From the NCBI RefSeq assembly GCF_004352855.1, contig NZ_SJSC01000004.1, positions 186,001 through 250,000 of the forward strand: a stretch of 64,000 nucleotides of DNA, read 5' to 3'. This document shows, piece after piece, positions 1 through 9,744 of this stretch. Below the pieces are notes generated by a model. That model did not search any database. It saw only the letters and a list, made by a program, of their open reading frames with translations, and was not told the origin of the DNA. Position 1 is the stretch's first letter. Every line of letters starts with the position of its first letter. Both the position numbers and the translations under genes were made by a program. Source of the stretch: Marinomonas sp. KMM3893. Its GTDB lineage: Bacteria > Pseudomonadota > Gammaproteobacteria > Pseudomonadales > Marinomonadaceae.

Positions 1-1539
1 AATAATAGCAACTCGAACGGCGATACCTCTCTTATGCAGAAGGAGCAATCTGAGTCGGTTCATCGATTTACCGAACGCAGTGGCGACTATTACAGTGCTG
101 AGTTTGAAAAAATTCAATCGAGTACTCGCTTAACCTTATCTTTCAATGTTGCGGCGGCCTTGTTTGGTCCTTTTTGGGGGGCGGCTCGAAATATTTGGGG
201 CTTCTTTTGGTTAAGTACCATCGCCATGCTGTTTGCCTTGGTGCAATTAGGTCGTGGTTTATGGGGTGAGTTGGGCGCCGATAAATTAGCACAAGCGGCG
301 CGCTTGGGAAGTAAATCTCAAGAGATGGCCGCCAAAGCACAAGTGGCCTTAGAGGCTGGCGCTGCCAACGCTCAGGCGCTACTGCGTAACTCTGATAACT
401 TACAACGAGCCGCAGACAAAGCCACGGCTGCCGCGAACGAAGCGGCGAAAGGGGCTGAGCAATTGGTGATCTGGGGCGCTGTGTTTTTAATCGTGGTGAT
501 GATTTTTCAAGGGCTGATTGCCAATCTTGTCTACGAGAAAAAATACTGTCGCTGGCGTGCCGATTACAGCGAGAAAAATGGCTTTAGCATGATGAACCTA
601 CTGCTTGGCAGCGCCATGTTAGCCATCATGCTGCCACTGATGTTGTATCGCTTCACGGCGACCAAACCAGTGGCTTGGCTGATCGAGTTTCCAGCGGACA
701 AAACCGTTTTTAATTCAGCGTCCAGCTGGTTGGACTCGGCGTTTGACGCGGTGGCTATTCACGGTTCTGGTTTCTTTGATGGCATTACTTCTGGCATTCG
801 GGTCTTGCTGGACGGGTTAGAAGTGGTGCTGGTGGATACGCCTTGGCCGGTGATTACCTTGGTGATCTTGTTTATGGCATGGCGCTTGGCTGGGCCTCGC
901 GTGGCGATCTTTACCGTGGCGGCTTTGGCTTACCTCGCCTTCTTAGGTTATTGGGAAAAAAGCATGGCGACGATCGCCTTGCTGGGTGCGGCGGCCACCT
1001 TGTGTGTTGTGGTTGGAGTACCGTTTGGCATCTTGTGTGCGAAAAACCGCACCGTGGATTCGATCGCTCGACCGGTTCTCGATTTCATGCAGACCATGCC
1101 CGCGTTTGTCTACTTGATTCCTATTATTGCCTTCTTCGGTACTGGTAAGCCGCCAGGTATATTGGCCACGCTGATCTTTGGTATGCCGCCAGTGGTTCGT
1201 TTGACGGCGTTGGGCATCAAGCAAGTACCACCTTCTATTGTGGAAGGGGCCTTAGCGTTTGGTTGCTCACGTCGCAAGTTGTTGCTGGATGTTGAGATCC
1301 CTTTGGCGATGACCAGCATTTTAGCGGGCATTAACCAAACCATTTTGATGTGTCTTTCTATGGTGGTGATTGCCTCTTTGATTGGGGCAGAAGGCTTGGG
1401 TACAGACGTCTTGATGGCACTGCAATTTGCCGCGAAAGGACAAGGCTTGTTGGCTGGTTTGGCGATCTTGTTCTGCGCCATGATCATCGACCGAATTGTA
1501 CAAGGGTGCTTTAAACCAGCAGGAAGACCCGCGGACTAA
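1..1539 (+). CDS. ProW-like ABC transporter permease with N-terminal membrane extension (5' end may lie outside window)
   Basis: This is the inner-membrane permease of a glycine betaine/proline-type (ProU/OpuA) importer. The C-terminal third, about residues 310-490 counted from the ATG at 34, is a binding-protein-dependent transport domain with an EAA-type loop (EGALAFGCSRRKLLLDVEIPLA). The N-terminus is unusual. A DUF2628-like hydrophobic segment (FNVAAALFGPFWGAARN) is followed by an Ala-rich, probably coiled stretch at about residues 80-140, then two more membrane helices before the permease domain. The frame has no stop between base 1 and the ATG at 34, and no ribosome binding site precedes that ATG, so the true start may be upstream. 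etfB follows after 56 bases with no terminator, so uptake and oxidation genes are probably co-transcribed. The betaine substrate is inferred from family and context. Confidence 0.85.
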   Translation, partial: NNSNSNGDTSLMQKEQSESVHRFTERSGDYYSAEFEKIQSSTRLTLSFNVAAALFGPFWGAARNIWGFFWLSTIAMLFALVQLGRGLWGELGADKLAQAARLGSKSQEMAAKAQVALEAGAANAQALLRNSDNLQRAADKATAAANEAAKGAEQLVIWGAVFLIVVMIFQGLIANLVYEKKYCRWRADYSEKNGFSMMNLLLGSAMLAIMLPLMLYRFTATKPVAWLIEFPADKTVFNSASSWLDSAFDAVAIHGSGFFDGITSGIRVLLDGLEVVLVDTPWPVITLVILFMAWRLAGPRVAIFTVAALAYLAFLGYWEKSMATIALLGAAATLCVVVGVPFGILCAKNRTVDSIARPVLDFMQTMPAFVYLIPIIAFFGTGKPPGILATLIFGMPPVVRLTALGIKQVPPSIVEGALAFGCSRRKLLLDVEIPLAMTSILAGINQTILMCLSMVVIASLIGAEGLGTDVLMALQFAAKGQGLLAGLAILFCAMIIDRIVQGCFKPAGRPAD

Positions 1540-1595
1540 TAAACAATTTTAAACAACTCGTTAACGTAAACAATGACAAAGTAGAGATATGACAT

Positions 1596-2345
1596 ATGAA
1601 AATATTAGTGATGGTAAAGCGAGTATCTGATCCAAACGTAATGATTCGAGTCAGTGCGGATAACAGTAGTGTGGATCTTAATAATGTCAAAATGGCGATC
1701 AACCCTTTTTGTGAAATCGCAGTAGAAGAAGCGGTACGCCTAAAAGAAGCGGGCATTGCGACTGAAGTCGTGGCCTTGTCGATCGGTGGTACGCAATCCC
1801 AGGAGCAAATACGTACGGCCCTGGCGATGGGAGCGGATCGTGGCATCTTGATCGAATCTGAGGGGCCATTGGAATCTTTGACTGTGGCCAAACTAACGCA
1901 AAAGATCATCGAAGAAGAGCAACCAGGCTTGGTGATCTTAGGTAAGCAGTCTACCGATACGGACAACAGTCAAACGGGTCAAATGCTGGCCTCTTTGATG
2001 GGCTGGGCGCAGGGTACGTTCGCATCTAAGTTGGAAATCAGTGGCGAAAAAATCAATCTAACTCGTGAAGTGGACAGCGGCTTACAAACATTGAGTTTGA
2101 GCATGCCTGCGGTGGTGACTTGTGATTTGCGTCTTAATGAGCCGCGTTTTGCGTCTTTACCGAACATCATGAAAGCGAAACGTAAGCCTTTGGATGTGAA
2201 GGCCGCTGGGGATCTTGGTGTTGATCTTACGCCGCGCATTAAAACCTTAATGGTAGAAACGCCGAATGAGCGTCAAGGCGGTACGGTATTGGGTTCAGTC
2301 GCTGAATTAGTAGAAAAATTGAAAACAGAAAAAGGGGTGATTTAA
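1596..2345 (+). CDS. etfB: Electron transfer flavoprotein beta subunit (module A)
   Basis: Small, AMP-binding subunit of ETF, which takes electrons from flavoprotein dehydrogenases and passes them to ETF-QO. The start [10 protein letters not shown] is typical. The nucleotide-binding segment [16 protein letters not shown] is at about residues 116-131, and the recognition loop that docks onto partner dehydrogenases ([12 protein letters not shown]) is at about 187-198. At 249 aa it has the usual family length. The stop abuts the start of etfA, so the two are translationally linked. A close paralog lies in module B at 12228. Its position beside purU and folD suggests service for N-methyl oxidation rather than fatty-acid oxidation; this is an inference. 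Confidence 0.95.
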   Translation: MKILVMVKRVSDPNVMIRVSADNSSVDLNNVKMAINPFCEIAVEEAVRLKEAGIATEVVALSIGGTQSQEQIRTALAMGADRGILIESEGPLESLTVAKLTQKIIEEEQPGLVILGKQSTDTDNSQTGQMLASLMGWAQGTFASKLEISGEKINLTREVDSGLQTLSLSMPAVVTCDLRLNEPRFASLPNIMKAKRKPLDVKAAGDLGVDLTPRIKTLMVETPNERQGGTVLGSVAELVEKLKTEKGVI

Positions 2346-3272
2346 ATGACGATTTTAATGATTGCAGAGCATGACAACAAAAGCTTAAAAGAAATCACCT
2401 TAAATGCGATTACCGCCGCGACTCAAATTGGTGGTGACATTGATGTGCTGGTGGTCGGTGAGAATTGCGGCAGTGCGGCAGAAGCAGCGGCAACCATTAG
2501 TGGCATTCGTCGTGTACGAGTAGCAGACCATGCTTGTTACAACGGCCAGTTGGCTGAAAACGTTGCAGCCTTGATTCAAACGCTGGCGGGCGATTACAGC
2601 CATATCATGGCGCCAACCACCACCAGTGGTAAAAATATTTTGCCGCGCTTAGCTGCGGCTCTCGATACCAGCTATTTCTCAGACATTATCAGTGTAGAAA
2701 GTGCCGATACGTTTAAACGTACTATTTATGCGGGTAATGCCATCGAAACGGTTCAAACCGCCGACAGCATTAAAGTGATGACGGTTCGCGGTACTGCGTT
2801 TGAACTGGCAGCTCAAGATGGCAATGCGCCAGTTGAAGTGGTTTCAGAAGTAACCGATCTAGGGCTGTCTTCGTTTGTGAGTGAAGATTTGGCTGTTTCT
2901 GAACGCCCTGAATTGACCTCGGCCAGCATCGTTATTTCTGGTGGTCGTGGCATGCAAAATGGCGAGAACTTCTCGATCCTTGAAAAAGTGGCGGATAAGT
3001 TGGGCGCTGCGGTGGGGGCATCTCGTGCGGCCGTAGACGCAGGCTTTGTGCCTAACGATATGCAAGTAGGTCAGACCGGTAAAATTGTCGCTCCAGACTT
3101 GTACATTGCCGTGGGTATTTCGGGCGCGATCCAGCATCTTGCTGGTATGAAAGACTCGAAAGTGATTGTGGCCATTAACAAAGACCCTGACGCGCCGATT
3201 TTCCAAGTGGCGGATTACGGTTTGGTGGCGGATCTGTTTGATGCGGTTCCTGAATTGGAACAAGCGCTTTAA
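2346..3272 (+). CDS. etfA: Electron transfer flavoprotein alpha subunit (module A)
   Basis: FAD-carrying subunit of ETF. The C-terminal half holds the family's FAD-binding signature: [29 protein letters not shown] and [13 protein letters not shown] at about residues 220-270. The N-terminal half is the heterodimer scaffold. At 308 aa it is of normal length. It starts directly after the etfB stop. A 10-bp hairpin separates it from the ETF-QO gene downstream. Compared with the module B paralog, the C-terminal half is almost identical while the N-terminal half is clearly diverged, which matches general family constraint. Confidence 0.95.
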   Translation: MTILMIAEHDNKSLKEITLNAITAATQIGGDIDVLVVGENCGSAAEAAATISGIRRVRVADHACYNGQLAENVAALIQTLAGDYSHIMAPTTTSGKNILPRLAAALDTSYFSDIISVESADTFKRTIYAGNAIETVQTADSIKVMTVRGTAFELAAQDGNAPVEVVSEVTDLGLSSFVSEDLAVSERPELTSASIVISGGRGMQNGENFSILEKVADKLGAAVGASRAAVDAGFVPNDMQVGQTGKIVAPDLYIAVGISGAIQHLAGMKDSKVIVAINKDPDAPIFQVADYGLVADLFDAVPELEQAL

Positions 3273-3292
3273 TAGGTGCGTATAACGAATCT

Positions 3293-3320
3293 GTGCCGCT
3301 GAGGTCAGCGGCACTTATTT
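3293..3320 (+). terminator. Intergenic hairpin between etfA and ETF-QO (module A)
   Basis: Perfect 10-bp stem (GTGCCGCTGA / TCAGCGGCAC) with a two-base loop, followed by TTATTT. The T-rich tail is weak, so it may attenuate rather than stop transcription, setting the ratio of ETF to ETF-QO. Confidence 0.5.
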
Positions 3321-3352
3321 AGTAGAACAAGCGATTGAGAAGGAAATAACTG

Positions 3353-5005
3353 ATGCGGGAATCGATGGAGTTTGATGTCGTTATTGTAGGTGCTGGCCCA
3401 GCGGGTCTGTCTACGGCCTGTCGACTTATGCAGCAGGCACAACAAGCTGAACGTGATATGAGTGTTTGTGTGGTGGAAAAAGGCTCCGAAGTCGGGGCGC
3501 ATATTTTTTCCGGTGCGGTATTAGAGCCTCGTGCCCTGACTGAATTATTTCCCGATTGGGAGGATCGCGGCGCGCCCTTGAATACGCCTGTCATTGGCGA
3601 TGAAATTTATTTGTTTCAAGACGCCGAACGGGCGAAGCGCATTCCGAATAGTTTTGTACCAAAGAGTATGCATAACGAAGGCAATTACGTTATCAGCTTG
3701 GGCAATTTGACCCGCTGGTTGGCAGAACAGGCAGAAGGCTTAGGCGTGGAGATTTTTCCAGGCTTTGCGGCCGCCGAAATCCTGTATCACGAGAATGGTG
3801 CGGTAAAAGGCATCGCCACCGGTGATATGGGCGTGAGCGCGGATGGCAGCCAGAAAGGCAGCTATATGGAAGGCATGGAGCTGCATGCAAAATACACTGT
3901 GTTTTCAGAAGGCTGCCGTGGCCATTTAGGGAAACAATTGCTGGCGAAATACGCGTTAGACGATGGTGTCGATGTTCAACATTACGGCATTGGTATTAAA
4001 GAGTTATGGGACATAGATCCTGCGAAACATAAGCCTGGTTTGGTGGTGCATGGTGCGGGGTGGCCATTGGACAAAGACACCAACGGTGGCTCTTTCTTGT
4101 ATCACGGTGAGAACAACCAAGTGGTCGTGGGTTTAGTGGTGGATTTAAGTTATTCGAATCCCTATTTAGGGCCATTTGATGAGTTTCAGCGAATGAAACA
4201 GCATCCTGTGTTTAAAAACACTTTAGAAGGCGGCAAGCGTGTGTCTTATGGCGCTCGGGCGATGACAAAAGGTGGGCTGAATGCTTTGCCTAAAATGTGT
4301 TTCCCAGGCGGCTTGCTGGTGGGCTGTGATGCCGGAACCTTGAATTTTGCAAAAATCAAAGGCACTCACACCGCGATGAAGAGCGGCATGGTCGCTGCTG
4401 AGACTATTTTTGCCGCTTTACAGACAGACGATGAAGGCGGGAAAGAGTTGAATGCTTTCACTGAGGCGTTGAATGCTTCTTGGCTGTATGACGAGCTGCA
4501 TCGTTCGCGAAACTTTGGGCCGGCGATGCATAAGTTCGGTACCTTCTGGGGGGGCGCGTTTAACTATGTGGATCAGAATTGGTTTAAAGGCAAATTGCCG
4601 TTCACCTTGCATGACAACACGCCGGATTATGCCCAGTTAAAAGAAGCGTCTGAATGTACGCCGATCGAGTATCCGAAGCCGGATGGCAAGATCAGTTTTG
4701 ATAAATTGTCTTCCGTGTTTTTGTCCAATACAAATCATGAAGAAGATCAGCCCTGTCACCTCACGTTAAAAGACGAAAGTGTGCCGGTGAAAAGGAACTG
4801 GGGATTGTTTTCAGGGCCAGAAGCGCGTTTTTGTCCGGCTGGGGTTTACGAGTTTGTCGAAGACCCAGAGAAACACGACATGCGCTTGCAGATTAACGCT
4901 CAAAACTGCTTGCACTGTAAAACCTGTGACATAAAAGATCCGTCTCAGAATATTACTTGGGTCGTGCCTGAAGGAACCGGTGGACCGAACTACCCGAACA
5001 TGTGA
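3353..5005 (+). CDS. Electron transfer flavoprotein-ubiquinone oxidoreductase (module A)
   Basis: Membrane-associated iron-sulfur flavoprotein that reoxidises ETF and reduces ubiquinone. The FAD-binding motif VIVGAGPAGLSTA lies at the N-terminus. The C-terminus carries the [4Fe-4S] cluster cysteines in FCPAGVYEF and NCLHCKTCDIKDPSQNI, followed by the conserved GGPNYPNM ending. At 550 aa it has the full family length. AGGAAAT precedes the ATG at a good distance. It follows etfBA in the same direction after an 80-base gap containing a hairpin. A same-length paralog lies at 10295. Having dedicated ETF-QO copies beside demethylation genes is a known arrangement in bacteria that oxidise N-methylated compounds. 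Confidence 0.95.
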   Translation: MRESMEFDVVIVGAGPAGLSTACRLMQQAQQAERDMSVCVVEKGSEVGAHIFSGAVLEPRALTELFPDWEDRGAPLNTPVIGDEIYLFQDAERAKRIPNSFVPKSMHNEGNYVISLGNLTRWLAEQAEGLGVEIFPGFAAAEILYHENGAVKGIATGDMGVSADGSQKGSYMEGMELHAKYTVFSEGCRGHLGKQLLAKYALDDGVDVQHYGIGIKELWDIDPAKHKPGLVVHGAGWPLDKDTNGGSFLYHGENNQVVVGLVVDLSYSNPYLGPFDEFQRMKQHPVFKNTLEGGKRVSYGARAMTKGGLNALPKMCFPGGLLVGCDAGTLNFAKIKGTHTAMKSGMVAAETIFAALQTDDEGGKELNAFTEALNASWLYDELHRSRNFGPAMHKFGTFWGGAFNYVDQNWFKGKLPFTLHDNTPDYAQLKEASECTPIEYPKPDGKISFDKLSSVFLSNTNHEEDQPCHLTLKDESVPVKRNWGLFSGPEARFCPAGVYEFVEDPEKHDMRLQINAQNCLHCKTCDIKDPSQNITWVVPEGTGGPNYPNM

Positions 5006-5158
5006 TAGCCAAATATGTGGCCGTTAATCTATGGAGTGACAGTGCGCATGTTGTGATAAATGCGTGCTGGCTTGTTTTATAAAAACGAATCGCGTCTGCG
5101 CTATGCAGGCTCAACCAATGACTTTTATCGACTCTAGGAAGCTAAGTAGGCAATTATT

Positions 5159-6031
5159 ATGACAACGAAAAAAACGCAAGAAAATCAGTTTATTTTTAAC
5201 ATTACGTGTAACGCAAGCAGTGGCATAGTGTCATCTGTTACCACGTTTTTGTCTGAACGAGGTTGTTATATTAGCGAACTGTCACAGTTTGATGATCCAG
5301 ATACGAACCACTTTTTTATGCGTGCTGTAGGCTACATAGAAAGCGGGGATAAAACACTGGATGATCTTAACTTAGAGTTTCCTTTTGTCGCAGAACAGTT
5401 TGATATGAAGTGGACCTTGGTGCCTGCATCACAACCTTGTAAGGCGCTGATCATGGTGAGTAAATTCGACCATTGTTTGGACGATTTGCTGTACCGCTTG
5501 CGTAAAGGCGAGCTTAATATGGAGGTCACGGCCATTGTTTCTAACCATTTGGATTTGCGTCCGATGGCTGAACGAGAAGGGATTCGATTTGTTTACCTTC
5601 CGGTTAATAAAGAAAACAAACGTGAGCAAGAGCAAGCCTTGTTGAGCATAGTCGAAGAGACCGGTACTGAGCTGGTGATTCTCGCGCGCTATATGCAAAT
5701 CTTGTCTGACAACTTGTGTACTGAGTTGAAAGGCCGTGCGATCAATATTCACCACTCTTTCTTGCCCGGCTTTAAAGGCGCGAAACCTTACCATCAAGCC
5801 CATGCACGTGGCGTTAAATTGATCGGAGCAACCGCGCATTACATTACGTCTGATTTGGACGAAGGCCCGATTATTGAGCAGTCAGTGCAGATTGTGAACC
5901 ACGCCTTTTCTCCAGAAGCGCTTGTGGCCGCCGGTCGTGATACGGAAACCGTAGCATTGGCTCGTGCGGTGAAATTACACATAGAACACCGTGTGTTTAT
6001 GGATGACAACAAGACCGTAGTGTTTCGCTAA
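5159..6031 (+). CDS. purU: Formyltetrahydrofolate deformylase (module A)
   Basis: Hydrolyses 10-formyl-THF to formate and THF, freeing folate when large amounts of C1 units are released. An N-terminal ACT domain (about residues 10-85) is followed by the formyltransferase fold (about 90-285). The catalytic Asn-His-Asp set is visible: Asn and His in [11 protein letters not shown], and Asp in [11 protein letters not shown]. At 290 aa it is of normal length. folD starts 11 bases downstream behind a strong GGGGAGG site. The 150-base gap upstream may hold an internal promoter, but I cannot define one. The paralog is at 13980. Confidence 0.95.
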   Translation: MTTKKTQENQFIFNITCNASSGIVSSVTTFLSERGCYISELSQFDDPDTNHFFMRAVGYIESGDKTLDDLNLEFPFVAEQFDMKWTLVPASQPCKALIMVSKFDHCLDDLLYRLRKGELNMEVTAIVSNHLDLRPMAEREGIRFVYLPVNKENKREQEQALLSIVEETGTELVILARYMQILSDNLCTELKGRAINIHHSFLPGFKGAKPYHQAHARGVKLIGATAHYITSDLDEGPIIEQSVQIVNHAFSPEALVAAGRDTETVALARAVKLHIEHRVFMDDNKTVVFR

Positions 6032-6042
6032 GGGGAGGCGTT

Positions 6043-6906
6043 ATGACAACCATCATTGACGGAAAAGTCATTTCCGCACAATTGCTTGAGCAGGTAACGG
6101 GTGATGTCATTGAGTTCAAAGCAAAGCACGGCATTACGCCGGGCCTTGCTGTGGTGTTAGTTGGGGATGACCCAGCAAGCCAAGTCTATGTGCGCAATAA
6201 AGTGCAGCGTGCGGAGCAAGTGGGCATTCGTTCTATCAAACACCGCCTTGACGCCAATGTGTCTCAAGAAACCTTGAATGATTTGGTGGCAGAACTGAAT
6301 GCGGACCCTGAGATTCACGGCATCTTGGTGCAATTGCCATTGCCTAAGCATTTAGACGAAGACGAGATTGTGGATGCGATCGCGCCGAGTAAAGACGTTG
6401 ACGGCTTTCATTCTCTGAATGTGGCGGCGCTTGCAACGGGCAAACCGGGCTTGGTGCCTTGTACGCCACAGGGCAGCATGACCATGTTAAGGCAAACCCT
6501 TGGTGATTTAACGGGTTTGCACGCGGTAGTAATAGGGCGCTCCAACATTGTTGGTAAGCCAATGGCAGCCTTGTTATTGCAGGCCAATTGCACAGTGACC
6601 ATGGTGCATTCGCGTACCCGAGACATTGCTTCTGTGTGTCGTCAGGCAGATATATTAGTGGCTGCAGTTGGCTCGCCAAAGTTGGTTAACGCCGATTGGG
6701 TCAAGCCAGGCGCGACCGTGATTGACGTGGGCATCAATGTAGAAATGCTGGATGGCGTGCGTAAGTTATGTGGCGATGTGGATTTTGAGAGCGTGAGCAA
6801 GGTGGCTGGCGCGATCACTCCTGTACCTGGTGGCGTTGGCCCAATGACAATTGCCAATCTATTGGCCAATACCCTGCAAGCGGCGCAAGCACAAATATCG
6901 GCTTGA
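6043..6906 (+). CDS. folD: Bifunctional methylene-THF dehydrogenase/methenyl-THF cyclohydrolase (module A)
   Basis: Interconverts 5,10-methylene-THF and 10-formyl-THF. The conserved active-site elements are present: Tyr and Lys in SQVYVRNK (about residues 48-55), Gln in ILVQLPLP, Asp in KDVDGFH, and the PGGVGPMT motif near the C-terminus. At 287 aa it matches the family. The start has an excellent GGGGAGG ribosome binding site. It is the last gene of module A and is followed by a strong terminator. Together with PurU it forms the route from methylene-THF to formate. It is the more standard of the two FolD copies in this window. Confidence 0.95.
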   Translation: MTTIIDGKVISAQLLEQVTGDVIEFKAKHGITPGLAVVLVGDDPASQVYVRNKVQRAEQVGIRSIKHRLDANVSQETLNDLVAELNADPEIHGILVQLPLPKHLDEDEIVDAIAPSKDVDGFHSLNVAALATGKPGLVPCTPQGSMTMLRQTLGDLTGLHAVVIGRSNIVGKPMAALLLQANCTVTMVHSRTRDIASVCRQADILVAAVGSPKLVNADWVKPGATVIDVGINVEMLDGVRKLCGDVDFESVSKVAGAITPVPGGVGPMTIANLLANTLQAAQAQISA

Positions 6907-6969
6907 TTGACCGTGCGTCATTGATCGATGTCACTGATCAATTCGCTAAACGCTTTTTCTGCAAAAACG

Positions 6970-7005
6970 AAAAAGGAGAAGACTGAATAGCCTTCTCCTT
7001 TTTTT
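6970..7005. terminator. Bidirectional terminator after folD (module A)
   Basis: Twelve-bp stem (AAAAAGGAGAAG / CTTCTCCTTTTT) with a 10-base loop. It has an A-run on the left and a T-run on the right, so it can end both the module A transcript and the opposing transporter transcript. Confidence 0.9.
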
Positions 7006-7033
7006 GTGTCAGCTAATACTTAATCAGTAGAGA

Positions 7034-7897
7034 TTAGGACTTGCCTTTCCAAGGGATTAATTTGGCTTCGATTTTACGCATGATGATGTCGATGCTGTAA
7101 CCAATCAAGCCGACAATAATAACGCCCAATACGACAATGTCGGTGGCTAAAAATTTACTCGCCACCATGATCATATAACCTACCCCTGAATTCGCGGCTA
7201 CCAGCTCAGCGGCCACTACGGTTCCCCAACAAACCCCCATGGCAACGCGCATACCTGTAAAGATCTCCGGCAAAGAGTTAGGTAGGATAACGTGCTGTAA
7301 GATTTGTCTTTTGTTAGCGCCTAACGAGTGGGCCGCATGGATCTTATTCAATTTGATGCTACTCACCCCAGCTCGTGCCGCGATGACCATGATCCAAAGG
7401 GCTGCAAAGAAAATTAGCAAAATCTTTGAGCGCTCACCAATACCAGACCAAATGATGACCAACGGGATAAACGCAAGCGGGGGAATAGGGCGGAAAAATT
7501 CGACAATGGGGTCAAACCAGCCACGCACTTTTTCAGATAAACCCATGGCAAAGCCTAGGGGAATACCCACAAGACACCCTAGGCTAAAGCCAACTAGGAT
7601 GCGATAAAGGCTCGCCCAAATATGCTCCCATAAGGTAAAACCGCGGTAGCCGTCTTGGGAAATGGTGATGAATTGTTGCCATACGGTACTCGGTGCAGGC
7701 CAAAAAATCGGATTGATAAAGCCTAATGTGCTACCAAAGTGCCACACAACGGCGAGGCTAAAAACAGAAATGATGCTCCAGAAACGGCCTTTTCCGATGG
7801 CTTCGGTATCGCCAAAGGTCGTGGTTTTTTGCTTGTTAATACCTGATTTACTCATGCCTGAGTAGTGTTTGAATGATTCAAGTAAGGACATGTTCAT
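7034..7897 (-). CDS. TauC/SsuC-type ABC transporter permease
   Basis: Inner-membrane permease of a taurine/sulfonate/nitrate-family importer. At 287 aa it has about six hydrophobic segments, and the EAA loop is visible as HAAHSLGANKRQILQHVILP. Its start overlaps the end of the ATPase gene by four bases (ATGA), so they are co-translated. It is the last gene of a three-gene operon running right to left (binding protein, ATPase, permease). The operon sits between two oxidative C1 modules, which suggests a small N-methylated or sulfonated solute, but the sequence does not prove a substrate. Confidence 0.9.
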   Translation of the reverse strand: MNMSLLESFKHYSGMSKSGINKQKTTTFGDTEAIGKGRFWSIISVFSLAVVWHFGSTLGFINPIFWPAPSTVWQQFITISQDGYRGFTLWEHIWASLYRILVGFSLGCLVGIPLGFAMGLSEKVRGWFDPIVEFFRPIPPLAFIPLVIIWSGIGERSKILLIFFAALWIMVIAARAGVSSIKLNKIHAAHSLGANKRQILQHVILPNSLPEIFTGMRVAMGVCWGTVVAAELVAANSGVGYMIMVASKFLATDIVVLGVIIVGLIGYSIDIIMRKIEAKLIPWKGKS

Positions 7898-8703
7898 ATT
7901 CCAACCGCCTGATTATTTCCCATAATTTCTTCTTCCATTCCCCATATCATCGATAAGACTTCTTCTCGCTTGGCGATGAATTCCGCCGAGGTTTTGACCT
8001 CTCTAGGGTCTTTTGTGAGGCCCTCTTCGGCAAAGGGCAAACGGTACTCTTGTTTGATTCGTCCAGGTCTTGGTGCCATAACAAATAGACGTTCACCTAA
8101 GAACAAGGCTTCTTCGACGCTGTGGGTGATCAAAATAATGGTTTTACCGGTGTCTTTCCAAAGCTTAAGAACCAAGCTTTGCATCTTCTCTCGGGTTAAT
8201 GCGTCCAGCGCCCCAAGGGGTTCGTCCATTAAGATGATGTCAGGGTTGTTGGCTAGGCATCTGGCGAGTGCAACCCGCTGTTGCATCCCCCCAGAAAGCT
8301 CATAAATGGCCTTGTCGCCAAAGTCTTGTAAGCCTACCGTGTCTAATAAATCGTCGACGATTTTACTGGTTTCTTCACTTGAGACTCCTGCCATTTTGGG
8401 ACCAAAGGCAATGTTTTCAGCGACATTCATCCATTCGAATAATGCCCCTTGTTGAAATACCATGCCGCGATCAGGGCCAGAGTGCGTCAGTTTGGTAGTG
8501 CCATTTATGACCGCCCCAGAAGTGGGTGCTAAAAAGCCCGCGATGATATTTAACAGCGTACTTTTACCGCACCCCGAAGGCCCTAGAATGGCGAGCAGCT
8601 CGCCTTGCTTAAGGTTAAAGCTTACGTCTTGTAAGGCTTCAACCCGATTGCCATTGGGCTCATCGAAGGTCATCGAAATGTGGTTTGCGTTCAATGCAGA
8701 CAT
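7894..8703 (-). CDS. TauB/SsuB-type ABC transporter ATP-binding protein
   Basis: Cytoplasmic ATPase that powers the adjacent permease. Walker A is GPSGCGKST (residues 41-49), the signature is LSGGMQQRVALARCL, Walker B is IILMDEPLGALD, and the switch histidine is in ITHSVEEAL. At 269 aa it is of normal length. Its sequence is in the taurine/nitrate/sulfonate importer class. The binding-protein gene ends 24 bases upstream of the start. Confidence 0.93.
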   Translation of the reverse strand: MSALNANHISMTFDEPNGNRVEALQDVSFNLKQGELLAILGPSGCGKSTLLNIIAGFLAPTSGAVINGTTKLTHSGPDRGMVFQQGALFEWMNVAENIAFGPKMAGVSSEETSKIVDDLLDTVGLQDFGDKAIYELSGGMQQRVALARCLANNPDIILMDEPLGALDALTREKMQSLVLKLWKDTGKTIILITHSVEEALFLGERLFVMAPRPGRIKQEYRLPFAEEGLTKDPREVKTSAEFIAKREEVLSMIWGMEEEIMGNNQAVGI

Positions 8704-8727
8704 TATGAATACCTTATGTTGATTGGA

Positions 8728-9744
8728 TTAATTGACGTTTTTGAAGTAGCTGGCATCGATCGTGGCGCTGTAGTCATCCAAAGCGCTGGGGATTTGCTTT
8801 TGCTGGACAAAAAAGTCGGCAACTTCTTTAGTGAAGGTCTGCACACCGCCACCCATCCAATAGGGAGAAATTTGCTGCTCTTTAAGTGGGAAGGTGAAGA
8901 GATCGAGGATTTGATTCGAGTCTTGTAGTGATAAACCAGAGGCTTTCGCAATAATAGGCTGTTGCGCTTTCGGATCGTTTTTATAGGCGGTGTTGGCGTC
9001 GTTGGTGACTTTTAAAAACTCGGTGACTAAAGCGGGGTGTTGTTTGGCGAATTTATTGTTGGCAGAAATGACATCAAAGGATCGAATGCCAAAAGATTCT
9101 TGTTGTTGTGCGGTCATTAATACTTGGCCGTATTGCTTCATACGACGTAGAGCGCCGCCCCAACCACAAGCCATGGAAACATCGCCACGAGCCAGCGCGG
9201 CAGCGCCATCGGCTGGTGCCATGTCTAATAGATGAACCTTGTTACTGTCGACGTCTAACTGTTTCAGAGTTTTGAGCATTTTGTAATGGGAGACGGTGCC
9301 AAAGGGAACCGCGATGTTTTTGCCTTCCAGTTGTTTGGCATTGGCGGTGGTAATGTGGGCTTGTTTTCTGACCACGCAATTATCATTTTCAGCGTAAGAG
9401 ACGGCGATTCCCACCATGGTAATAGGTAAGCCTTTGGAGACCGCAATGGTAAAAGGCACCAAACCTTGAGAGTAGGCTATGTCGACTCCCCCAGAGGCCA
9501 TTGCAGCAGACATAGCAGTACCAGAATCAAAGGCGTGCCATTCGACTTTTACCCCCATTTCTTTGCTGTAGGTATCATTCACTTGAGCAACTTGATTGGC
9601 CGTTGGCCATTCTAAAAAATACCCAATGGAAACGGTGCTCGGCTTATCGTCGGCCAACGCTAGGCTAGCAGAAGTGGCGATGGTGCCCATTGCCAGAGAC
9701 CCTATCAGTGTTGAAACCATCTTTGTCATAACAACCTTTTTCAT
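8728..9744 (-). CDS. TauA-like periplasmic substrate-binding protein
   Basis: Captures the transported solute in the periplasm. The chosen ATG gives MKKVVMTKMVSTLIGSLAMG, a clear signal peptide ending near SLALA, and has a GAGG ribosome binding site seven bases upstream. The longer open frame would add 16 hydrophilic residues before the signal and is less likely. The mature part follows the TauA/SsuA fold (VSIGYFLEWPTANQVAQ, WHAFDSGTAMSAAMASGGVDIA). At 338 aa it is of usual length. Ligand-contact residues cannot be assigned to taurine with certainty, and context suggests the ligand may instead be an N-methylated compound. Confidence 0.9.
   Translation of the reverse strand: MKKVVMTKMVSTLIGSLAMGTIATSASLALADDKPSTVSIGYFLEWPTANQVAQVNDTYSKEMGVKVEWHAFDSGTAMSAAMASGGVDIAYSQGLVPFTIAVSKGLPITMVGIAVSYAENDNCVVRKQAHITTANAKQLEGKNIAVPFGTVSHYKMLKTLKQLDVDSNKVHLLDMAPADGAAALARGDVSMACGWGGALRRMKQYGQVLMTAQQQESFGIRSFDVISANNKFAKQHPALVTEFLKVTNDANTAYKNDPKAQQPIIAKASGLSLQDSNQILDLFTFPLKEQQISPYWMGGGVQTFTKEVADFFVQQKQIPSALDDYSATIDASYFKNVN

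Noticed and set aside
1511-1966. 151-codon leftward frame
   Set aside because: It lies wholly opposite the end of the permease and etfB; composition is that of an antisense shadow and there is no ribosome site.
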